A stretch of DNA of 12,604 nucleotides from DASZPL01 sp035550315. Its GTDB lineage: Bacteria > Actinomycetota > Actinomycetes > JAFAQI01. Both the position numbers and the translations under genes were made by a program. This document shows positions 6,983 through 12,604 of the stretch, piece after piece; the first letter of the stretch is position 1; every line of letters begins with the position of its first letter. The DNA is taken from positions 1 through 12,604 of the forward strand of contig DASZPL010000106.1 of the NCBI GenBank assembly GCA_035550315.1. The letters are read 5' to 3'. The notes under the pieces are model-generated. The model saw nothing but the letters and a program-made list of their open reading frames with translations. It was not told where the DNA came from and made no database searches.

Positions 6983-7003
6983 CGCTGACTCACCAAGTCA
7001 GCG
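6983..7003. terminator. Stem-loop between convergent genes, probable bidirectional terminator
   Basis: CGCTGACT (6983-6990) and AGTCAGCG (6996-7003) form a perfect eight-base stem with a five-base loop, CACCA. It begins ten bases after the GT4 stop and covers the stop codon of the minus-strand Wzy-like gene (6990-6992). No T run is present, which is usual for high-GC actinobacteria. Position and symmetry fit a terminator serving both strands. Confidence 0.6.
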
Positions 7004-8612
7004 CGGCCAGCTCAGCACTGGGATCGGACGCCTCGGCGTCATCCTCGACGGCCCCGACACTGTCGGCCAACGGATCAGGCCGGCTCAGCGCGACGCCCGC
7101 AAGCGTCCAGAACATCATCGAGGTGGGCAGCTCGAACCACACCTGCAGGAAGAAGCCGCCGAGCAGCAGGGCGACCCCGGCCAGGAACAGCCCGCCGGCC
7201 AGCTCGGCGTGGGCGTCGCTCAACCTGGACCGCGCCAGCAGCTGGAGCAGCAGCACGACCAGCAGCAGGAGCGACAAGACGCCGCCGGCGAGGCCGAGCT
7301 CCTCCGCGGTCTCCAGGTAGGAGTCCTCGGCGGTGGTCGAGATGGCGGTGTTGTACCGGGCGCCGGTGGATGAGTTTGCGCCCAGCCCTCTGCCGATCGG
7401 ATGCAGGAGCACGTCGTGGAGGGCACCGCGCGAGGCGGTGACGTGGTCCTGCGACTCGGCGTCGCGCGTGGATCCGCTGAAGATGCCGGTGAATCGGTCC
7501 CGAAGCGAAGAGTGCAGCGCCGGCGGCACCATCAGCGCAGCGGCGATGCCGACAACGAGGACGAGCCGGAACCTGCCCGGCGAGTACCTGCTGCCCAGCG
7601 CCACCGCCGCGGCGATCGCCAGGCCGGCACCGAGGGTGGCGGAGCGGGTCTCGGACAGGATCACGGCCGCGCCGCTGGCGCCCGCGGCGACCAGTGGGAT
7701 GTAGCCGAGCCGCTCAGCGCTGAGCCGCTCCAGGGCGAGGCCGAGCCCGACCAGGCTGAAGAAGCCGAGCGTCAGCGGGTCATTGAAGAGGCTGCCACTG
7801 CGTACGACGGTGGCCGTGCCGACCGTCGTCGACGCGAGGACGTTGGTGGTCGATGCCGCAACACCGGTGATCGCCGTGGTGTAGGCGGGCAGATCGATGG
7901 TGTTCGCCAGGAAGTTGTTGAAGCCGTGGTGGTCGGAGGCCTCCCAGATCGCGAAGCCGCCGATGACGATGCCGACGACCATCGCGACGTTGCGGAGGTT
8001 GCGAAGGAACTTCGCGTCGAAGGTCAGCTGCCGCAGCGCGAGGAAGACGACGATGTAGATGGCTTCCAGCCGCCAGGCGTTCAGTCGGGTGCTGAAGTTC
8101 AGCCCGCCGAGCACGCCCGAGAAGATCGACGGCAAGATGAAGTAGAACAACGACAGCCCGATGAAGGCGATCGCGATCCGATCCACCCACTCGAGCTTTC
8201 TGGGACCTCGCCACCACTCGCGGACCGCGACGATGACCAGCGATATCTCCCAGAACTCCTTCATGTACCCGAAGCCGCGGACCACGGGCAGTGGGGCGCC
8301 CAGGTGGAACAGGTAAGCGAGCACCACCTTCTGGATCGGCACCCAGATCACGATGCCGATTACCGAGATCCTGGGCTGGCGAACCGACAGCCAGATGAAG
8401 CCGAACAGCACCAGGCTCGCAATCGCGCTGACCCCGGCAGCCTTGCCGCGGATCATCGTCTGGTACAGGCCGACGGCGAAGCTGATCGAGATCAGCTTGG
8501 ACCAGAAGGCCGGGCGGCCCCCTCGCAGTCTCGGCGTGTCCCTGCGCCAGTCGCGCTGGCGACGGCCGAACCCACGGCGCCCGGCTGGTCGCGCCAGCAC
8601 TGTCACGCACAT
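6990..8612 (-). CDS. O-antigen ligase/polymerase-family membrane protein (Wzy-like)
   Basis: Polytopic inner-membrane protein of 540 residues from ATG 8612. A basic N-terminus (R-rich, 11-34) is followed by about ten or more hydrophobic segments, for example around 41-50, 63-76, 83-101, 122-131, 147-166, 184-193, 210-223, 281-294, 306-319, 328-340, 350-363, 443-461 and 473-491. SETRSATLG (320-328) and HPIGRGLGANSS (404-415), followed by EDSYLETAEELGLAGG (429-444), are the conserved regions of the Wzy_C/O-antigen ligase superfamily. The stretch around 364-430 is the expected large external loop. Likely role: polymerising lipid-linked repeat units on the outer face of the membrane; ligation or transfer to a wall acceptor is the alternative. 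GTG 8606 is a plausible leaderless start giving 538 residues, and the frame opens at 8642 without support. The acidic C-terminal tail (512-540) is cytosolic-looking. Divergent from the Wzz/kinase gene, its natural partner. Confidence 0.87.
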   Translation of the reverse strand: MCVTVLARPAGRRGFGRRQRDWRRDTPRLRGGRPAFWSKLISISFAVGLYQTMIRGKAAGVSAIASLVLFGFIWLSVRQPRISVIGIVIWVPIQKVVLAYLFHLGAPLPVVRGFGYMKEFWEISLVIVAVREWWRGPRKLEWVDRIAIAFIGLSLFYFILPSIFSGVLGGLNFSTRLNAWRLEAIYIVVFLALRQLTFDAKFLRNLRNVAMVVGIVIGGFAIWEASDHHGFNNFLANTIDLPAYTTAITGVAASTTNVLASTTVGTATVVRSGSLFNDPLTLGFFSLVGLGLALERLSAERLGYIPLVAAGASGAAVILSETRSATLGAGLAIAAAVALGSRYSPGRFRLVLVVGIAAALMVPPALHSSLRDRFTGIFSGSTRDAESQDHVTASRGALHDVLLHPIGRGLGANSSTGARYNTAISTTAEDSYLETAEELGLAGGVLSLLLLVVLLLQLLARSRLSDAHAELAGGLFLAGVALLLGGFFLQVWFELPTSMMFWTLAGVALSRPDPLADSVGAVEDDAEASDPSAELAALTW

Positions 8613-8613
8613 G

Positions 8614-8619
8614 AGCGTA
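8614..8619 (-). promoter_or_regulatory. Candidate -10 for the Wzy-like gene
   Basis: On the minus strand TACGCT (8619-8614) matches TANNNT and lies seven bases before GTG 8606, which fits a leaderless message starting at that codon. If so, the true start is GTG 8606 and not ATG 8612, which is only one base past the -10. No -35 was recognised. Confidence 0.35.
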
Positions 8620-8656
8620 GAGCGCTTCGCCACAGACGCCACTGCGGTGCCGATCT

Positions 8657-8679
8657 CGGCTCGTCGATCGGGCGAGCCG
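8657..8679. promoter_or_regulatory. Inverted repeat in the divergent wzy-like/wzz-kinase control region, possible operator
   Basis: CGGCTCG (8657-8663) and CGAGCCG (8673-8679) are perfect seven-base arms around a nine-base centre. It sits in the 133-base space between the two divergent starts (8612 and 8746), upstream of both proposed -10 elements. A regulator binding here could control both genes; a chance GC-rich palindrome is the alternative. Confidence 0.35.
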
Positions 8680-8733
8680 TCGCGAGGCGGCAGCCCATGA
8701 GCGGCGATGAGGCGAACCCGATGGCCTGGGCGT

Positions 8734-8739
8734 TAGCCT
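8734..8739 (+). promoter_or_regulatory. Candidate -10 for a leaderless transcript of the Wzz/kinase gene
   Basis: TAGCCT matches TANNNT and is followed by exactly six bases before GTG 8746, placing the transcription start on the G of the start codon. No ribosome binding site precedes this GTG. This is the clearest leaderless-type start in the window. Confidence 0.5.
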
Positions 8740-8745
8740 CGTCCC

Positions 8746-10140
8746 GTGGACCTCGTTCAGTTCTTCGCCATGGTGCGCCGACGCCGGTTCTCGATCGTGG
8801 TCTGCCTGCTCGGTGGCCTCGCCGGCGGGTACTGGTTCGGCTACCACGGGGACCCGGTCTACCGCGCGACCTCGCGCGCCATCGTCGGCGTCTCGGAGGC
8901 CCGCGGGCTCGGCGAGCAGATCGCGAGCGCCGAGCTCACCAACAACCAGATTGCGACGTACGCGAGCGTTGCGTCCTCCCGCTCCGTCGCGCAGCGGGTC
9001 ATCGACGACCTGTCGCTGACGATCCCGGTCGACGCGCTGCAGAAGGACATCAGCGCGGTGGTGGAGACGAACACCCAGATCGTCGACATCACCGCGATCG
9101 CAAGCACCGCGGCCAGCGCCCAGCAGATCGCCGACGCGGCGGTTCCGGCGCTCGCGGCCGAGCTGGTCGTCCTGCAGCCGGATCAACCGCTGCGGATCAA
9201 CGCCGTCCTGCTCGACGACGCGCCGCTGCCGAAACACCCGTCGTCCCCGAACCCGCCGCTCGACATCACCATCGGCGTCATCCTCGGCCTGCTCGGCGGC
9301 CTGGGACTCGCCGGCACCATCGAAGCTCTCGACCGCACCGTGAAGAACAGCGCGCACGGCGACGTGCTCTTCCGAGCGCCGCTGCTGGCCGCCGTCCCGC
9401 AGCGCCGCGGTCCGATGGTCGTGGTCAGTCCGGGCGCGGACCGTCCGGAGAGCGAGCCGTACCGGACGCTGCGCACCGCGATCCGGTTCCTGCGTCCGGA
9501 CCGGCCGATCAAGACGTTGCTGGTGACCAGCGCCGGGCCGGGGGACGGCAAGACGACGACCGCCGCCAACCTCGCGACCGCGATCGCACTGTCGGGCGAG
9601 CGGGTGGTCGTGCTCGATGCCGACCTGCGCCGCGCTGGCTTGGCGCGAGCGTTCGGGCTCGAGCCTTCGGTGGGCCTGACCTCACTGGTGCTCGGGACCA
9701 GCTCGCTGACCGACGCGTTGCAGCATCGCGACCGCAACCTCGACGTGCTGGCCAGCGGCCCGCTGCCGCCGAACCCGTCCGAGATCGTCAGCTCCCAGCT
9801 GTTCAACCAGGTGCTGCAGTCGCTCGCGGAGATCGCCGACATCGTGATCATCGACGCGCCGCCGCTACTGCCCGTCACGGACGCGCTGGCGATGGCCGCG
9901 CAGGTCGACGGTGTCCTCCTCGTCGCCCGCCACGGTTCGACGCTGCGCTCTGCCGCGGGTGAGGCGCGAAGCAAGCTCGACGGCATCGGCGCCAACGTCG
10001 TCGGTTACGTCCTCAACGCGGTTCCGGCGCGCGAGGCACAGACCTACTACACCGAGTACTACTACCGGCCGCAGGGCCGCGCCGGCGTCGGTCTGCGTGC
10101 CAATCCGGACACGAACCCGGCGGGCGTCGGTCGCCGGTAG
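8746..10140 (+). CDS. Fused Wzz-like chain-length regulator and BY-kinase-like ATPase (CpsD/CapB type)
   Basis: 464 residues. The N-terminal Wzz-like part has a first membrane helix (about 15-32), an extracellular domain, a proline-rich segment PLPKHPSSPNPP (160-171) typical before the second helix, and that helix (about 174-192). The cytosolic part has ESEPYRTLRT (235-244), containing the ExxRxxR oligomerisation motif (E237, R240, R243). Walker A is GPGDGKTTT (264-272), Walker A' is VVVLDADLR (287-295) and Walker B is IVIIDAPP (366-373). The tail holds five tyrosines, Y434, Y435, Y438, Y439 and Y440, the usual autophosphorylation cluster. In this family cycles of tyrosine phosphorylation control polysaccharide chain length and export with Wzy. 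The single-chain fusion is common in actinobacteria and proteobacteria. GTG 8746 is chosen because the membrane helix follows directly. All catalytic motifs look intact. Confidence 0.93.
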   Translation: MDLVQFFAMVRRRRFSIVVCLLGGLAGGYWFGYHGDPVYRATSRAIVGVSEARGLGEQIASAELTNNQIATYASVASSRSVAQRVIDDLSLTIPVDALQKDISAVVETNTQIVDITAIASTAASAQQIADAAVPALAAELVVLQPDQPLRINAVLLDDAPLPKHPSSPNPPLDITIGVILGLLGGLGLAGTIEALDRTVKNSAHGDVLFRAPLLAAVPQRRGPMVVVSPGADRPESEPYRTLRTAIRFLRPDRPIKTLLVTSAGPGDGKTTTAANLATAIALSGERVVVLDADLRRAGLARAFGLEPSVGLTSLVLGTSSLTDALQHRDRNLDVLASGPLPPNPSEIVSSQLFNQVLQSLAEIADIVIIDAPPLLPVTDALAMAAQVDGVLLVARHGSTLRSAAGEARSKLDGIGANVVGYVLNAVPAREAQTYYTEYYYRPQGRAGVGLRANPDTNPAGVGRR

Positions 10141-10142
10141 GT

Positions 10143-10160
10143 CGCCGGCCGATTCCGGCG
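10143..10160. repeat. Small inverted repeat between Wzz/kinase and GT4 genes
   Basis: CGCCGG (10143-10148) and CCGGCG (10155-10160) flank a six-base loop in the 30-base gap. It could slow transcription or shape the leader of the next gene. With only six base pairs and no T run, a chance origin is possible. Confidence 0.25.
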
Positions 10161-10170
10161 CGGGCACACG

Positions 10171-11268
10171 ATGCGAATCGCGCTGACCCACGTCTACTGC
10201 TGGCCGGAGGTACGCCGAGGCGCCGAGCGCTACACGCATGAGCTCGCCGCAGGGTTGCGGCGGGCCGGCCACGACGTGCAGATCCTCAGCACCGCCACCT
10301 CGCCGGGGCGCGACGAGGTGCTCGGTGTGCCGGTGCGCCGTTGCCGGCAACGCCGTCAGCTGCGCCGGTGGTACGGCGCGAGCGCGGAGATGGTCGCCTT
10401 CGGCGCCGACGCGTTCGCCCGGCTCGCGGCTCGCCGCCTCGACGTGTGGCATGCGATGTCCGTGGGAGACGGCGCCGCCGCGGCCTTCGCCGGCAAGCTG
10501 CGCCCGGGGCTGCGATCGATCTACACCGAAGTCGGCTTCCCCGCGAAGCAGTCGATCGACCACCGCCCGGAACGGCGCCTCTACGAATACGTCATTGCCA
10601 ACATCGACGAGTTCGTGAGCCTCTCCCCGCCGGCCGGTGAGCTGCTCGAGCAGGGGTACGGCCGGCGCGGCGAAGTGGTGCCCGGCGGTGTCGACCTCCA
10701 GACGTTCGGCCGGGTCGCCGAGCGGCACCCGACCCCGGTGCTGTTGTTCCCCGCGTCGCTGTCGGAGCCTCGGAAGAACGTCGGCCTCGTCCTGGAGGCA
10801 GCGGCCGAGCTCGTCCAGCGAGGTCACCGGCTCGAAGTGTGGCTCGTGGGGCCGGGTGAGCTTCCCGACGACCTCTCCGAACAGGCCCGCGCCGGGCTGG
10901 AGCTCGTGACCACCAGATACACCGCGCGTCCGGACGAGCTTCCTTCGCTCTACTCACAGGCGTGGGTCACGGTGCTGCCCTCCACCGCGGAGGTGTTCGG
11001 ACTCGTGGTCTTGGAGTCACTCGCCTGCGGCACCCCTGCCGTCGTCCTCGACGACGGCCTGGGACCGGCCGGCATCGTCACCGACGGCGTCGGCGCGAAG
11101 TGCCAGCCGGATGCTGCCGACGTAGCCCGAGGTTGTGAGCGCGCTCTCGACATCGCAGCCGCGCCGGACGGTGCGCAGCGCTGCCGTGATCGGGCGAGCG
11201 ACTTCGACTGGGACGGCGTCGTCGTGCCGCGTCTCGTCGCCCTGTATGAAGCGGCTGCGCGTCGATGA
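10171..11268 (+). CDS. GT4 family glycosyltransferase
   Basis: 365-residue GT-B glycosyltransferase. The N-terminal domain starts MRIALTHVYCWPEVRRGAER, where R16-G-A-E-R is the loop after the first strand common in GT4 enzymes. VVPGGVDLQTF (169-179) marks the hinge, and FPASLSEPRKNVGLVLEA (193-210) supplies the conserved R201-K202 that would contact the donor phosphates. STAEVFGLVVLESLACGTP (271-289) carries the E-x7-E motif (E274, E282). ATG 10171 is preceded only by a weak GCGGG, 30 bases after the Wzz/kinase stop, so it is probably read from the same transcript. Its stop overlaps the next ATG (ATGA), coupling it to the GT2. No membrane segment; donor unknown. Confidence 0.9.
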   Translation: MRIALTHVYCWPEVRRGAERYTHELAAGLRRAGHDVQILSTATSPGRDEVLGVPVRRCRQRRQLRRWYGASAEMVAFGADAFARLAARRLDVWHAMSVGDGAAAAFAGKLRPGLRSIYTEVGFPAKQSIDHRPERRLYEYVIANIDEFVSLSPPAGELLEQGYGRRGEVVPGGVDLQTFGRVAERHPTPVLLFPASLSEPRKNVGLVLEAAAELVQRGHRLEVWLVGPGELPDDLSEQARAGLELVTTRYTARPDELPSLYSQAWVTVLPSTAEVFGLVVLESLACGTPAVVLDDGLGPAGIVTDGVGAKCQPDAADVARGCERALDIAAAPDGAQRCRDRASDFDWDGVVVPRLVALYEAAARR

Positions 11269-12203
11269 CCCAGCCGCCGCAGCCGTACTCGCTCACCGTG
11301 GCCGTCGTCGTGAAGGACCGCAAGGACTGGATGTCCCGTTGCCTCGACGCCATCGACGAGCAGACCGGAGCGTCCTTCGACATCGTCGTGGTCGACAACG
11401 GTTCGGTGGACGGGACCTACGAGATGCTGCTCGACCGCAGGTCGCGCTGCCGGCACAACCTCACGGTCCTGCGCGACGACGGCACGCTGGGGCAAATCCG
11501 CAACACCGCACTTGCCGCGGCGACCGGCGAGGTCGTCGCCTTCACCGATTCCGACTGCGTCCCGCGACCCGGCTGGCTGGCCGCCGGGCTCGCCGGGTTC
11601 GCAACCGGCGTCGCCGCGGTCCAGGGTCGCACCGTCCCGATGCGTGAGCCGCATCCGTGGGAAGCGACGATCCAGATCGAGTCCTTCGACCACCGCTACG
11701 AGACGTGCAACCTCTTCTACGACCGCAGCGCTTTGCTCGAGCTCGGCGGGTTCGGCGAGACGATGCCGCAGCTCGGCGAGGACATGGTCGCCGGCTGGCG
11801 GCTGCGCCAGGCCGGTTGGTCGGCGGTCTGGGCGGGCGACGCAGTGGTCGAGCACGAGGTGACCTTCCCGGGGCTGCGCTGGTGGCTGCGACGCGGCCTC
11901 CAGTACCACTGCTGGCCCCGGCTGATCCGCGAGTTCCCGGACGCGCGCCACCACCTCTACCGCCGCTACTTCCTCAACGGACGGCAGGTCCTCGTCGTAC
12001 TCGCGGCGGCGGGCGTGGTCTGCTCGGCGGTGTTGCCGAGCCCGTATCCGCTCCTCGGCGTACTGCCGCTGTTGTGGCGATGGCGGCCGGTCGCGTTCAG
12101 CCGGCGCGGGCTGCGCAACAGCTGCTACGGGATCCTGTTCGACCTCGCGGCGTTCGCCGGCCTGCTGCGCGGGTCGGTCGCGACCGGCCGCCTAATCCTC
12201 TGA
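11265..12203 (+). CDS. GT2 family glycosyltransferase with C-terminal membrane segments
   Basis: 312 residues. The GT-A domain shows TVAVVVKDR (11-19), the nucleotide-binding VVDNGS (42-47), an intact metal-binding TDSD (94-97) followed by CVPRPGWL, and GEDMVAGWRL (171-180), the ED motif holding the catalytic base. QYHCWPRL (213-220) lies where related enzymes have QxxRW. Unlike the other two GT2 proteins, it ends with hydrophobic stretches (about 241-257, 262-271 and 287-304) and is probably anchored in the membrane, acting on lipid-linked glycan from the cytosolic side. ATG 11265 overlaps the previous stop (ATGA). It is the last gene of the run that begins with the Wzz/kinase; the next gene follows after 35 bases with its own possible promoter. 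Donor and acceptor unknown. Confidence 0.9.
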   Translation: MTQPPQPYSLTVAVVVKDRKDWMSRCLDAIDEQTGASFDIVVVDNGSVDGTYEMLLDRRSRCRHNLTVLRDDGTLGQIRNTALAAATGEVVAFTDSDCVPRPGWLAAGLAGFATGVAAVQGRTVPMREPHPWEATIQIESFDHRYETCNLFYDRSALLELGGFGETMPQLGEDMVAGWRLRQAGWSAVWAGDAVVEHEVTFPGLRWWLRRGLQYHCWPRLIREFPDARHHLYRRYFLNGRQVLVVLAAAGVVCSAVLPSPYPLLGVLPLLWRWRPVAFSRRGLRNSCYGILFDLAAFAGLLRGSVATGRLIL

Positions 12204-12222
12204 GTCGCGCGTGTCGGTTCGG

Positions 12223-12228
12223 TAGCGT
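12223..12228 (+). promoter_or_regulatory. Candidate -10 for rmlA
   Basis: TAGCGT matches TANNNT and lies ten bases before ATG 12239, so transcription would begin about three to five bases before the start codon. No ribosome binding site is seen between them, which fits a near-leaderless message. No clear -35. Confidence 0.4.
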
Positions 12229-12238
12229 CACACCCGAG

Positions 12239-12604
12239 ATGAAGGGAATCCTGCTCGCGGGTGGCACGGGCTCGCGCCTGTGGCCCATCACGCGGGCAGT
12301 GTCCAAGCAGCTCGTGCCGGTCTACGACAAGCCGCTCATCTACTACCCGCTGTGCACGCTGATGCTGGCCGGGATCAGGGACATCCTCGTGATCACGACG
12401 CCGCAGGACGCCGACCAGTTCCGGCGCCTGCTCGGCGACGGCAGCGACCTCGGGCTGCGACTGGAGTTCGCGGTGCAGCCGAAGCCCGAAGGTCTGGCGC
12501 AGGCGTTCCTGATCGGCGCGGACTTCGTCGGCGGCGAACCGGTCGCGCTCGTGCTCGGCGACAACATTTTCCACGGCGCCGGCCTCGGCACCGAGCTGTC
12601 GCAG
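12239..12604 (+). CDS. rmlA: Glucose-1-phosphate thymidylyltransferase, 5' part (cut by window edge)
   Basis: The first 122 codons of a protein normally about 290 residues long, running off the right edge. It makes dTDP-glucose from dTTP and glucose-1-phosphate in the cytosol, the first step of dTDP-L-rhamnose and related deoxysugar synthesis. The N-terminus MKGILLAGGTGSRLWPITRA holds the nucleotide-binding GGTGSR signature (8-13), and SKQLVPVYDKPLIYYPL (22-38) and LVLGDNIFHG (104-113, with metal-binding D108) are near-diagnostic for RmlA/RfbA. ATG 12239 matches the usual N-terminus exactly. Its presence suggests that rmlB, rmlC and rmlD may follow and that the polysaccharide contains rhamnose or another dTDP-derived sugar. 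Identification is by well-known family motifs, not by a search. Confidence 0.93.
   Translation, partial: MKGILLAGGTGSRLWPITRAVSKQLVPVYDKPLIYYPLCTLMLAGIRDILVITTPQDADQFRRLLGDGSDLGLRLEFAVQPKPEGLAQAFLIGADFVGGEPVALVLGDNIFHGAGLGTELSQ

Noticed and set aside
7780..9357. 525-codon open frame on the minus strand
   Set aside because: It overlaps the well-supported Wzy-like gene in another frame and is antisense to the Wzz/kinase. It shows no motifs and a shadow-like composition.
7401..9962. 853-codon open frame on the plus strand
   Set aside because: It runs antisense to the Wzy-like gene and then out of frame through the Wzz/kinase gene. Its composition (runs of R, D, Q, E, P) is typical of a high-GC shadow, and it has no recognisable domain.
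12125..12574. 149-codon open frame on the minus strand near the right edge
   Set aside because: Antisense to the end of the GT2 gene and the start of rmlA, whose protein motifs are unmistakable.

Overview
The window is a high-GC (roughly 70% by eye), gene-dense stretch with frequent GTG starts, GTGA/ATGA stop-start overlaps and several leaderless-looking starts. These traits point to an actinobacterium; genus cannot be read from the sequence. Apart from short gaps it is one locus for making a cell-surface or extracellular polysaccharide. No tRNA, rRNA, CRISPR array or insertion sequence was seen.

Layout. (a) 1-207: left edge, perhaps the start of a divergent gene, then a short leader. (b) 208-3187, plus strand: three translationally coupled genes: a DPM1-like GT2 glycosyltransferase, an FAD-dependent oxidoreductase of the amine-oxidase/protoporphyrinogen-oxidase-like class, and a zinc-ribbon SAM methyltransferase. 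(c) 3257-4959, plus strand: a small protein with a clean heptad coiled coil and an Ala/Pro-rich tail, overlapping by GTGA a GT4 glycosyltransferase. (d) 4932-5849, minus strand: a GT2 glycosyltransferase whose 3' end overlaps the GT4 gene by 28 bases. (e) 5896-6972, plus strand: a second GT4 glycosyltransferase, divergent from (d) and convergent with (f). (f) 6990-8612, minus strand: a large membrane protein of the O-antigen ligase/polymerase (Wzy-like) type. (g) 8746-12203, plus strand: a fused Wzz-like/BY-kinase-like chain-length and export regulator with a C-terminal tyrosine cluster, then a GT4 and a coupled GT2 glycosyltransferase. (h) 12239 to the right edge: the first 122 codons of rmlA (glucose-1-phosphate thymidylyltransferase), first enzyme of dTDP-L-rhamnose synthesis.

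How the genes fit together (inference). RmlA would supply dTDP-sugar precursor, probably for rhamnose. Six glycosyltransferases (three GT2, three GT4) would build a lipid-linked repeat unit. The methyltransferase and FAD enzyme would modify a sugar or carrier intermediate. The Wzy-like protein would polymerise the units, and the Wzz/kinase fusion would control chain length. A priming phosphoglycosyltransferase and a Wzx flippase, both expected in a Wzx/Wzy pathway, are not in this window and probably lie outside it.

The least explained parts are the coiled-coil protein at 3257, the coupled GT2-FAD enzyme-methyltransferase module, the GT2 at 4932-5849 with a changed DXD motif, and a recurring -10-to-GTG geometry that suggests leaderless transcripts at three genes.
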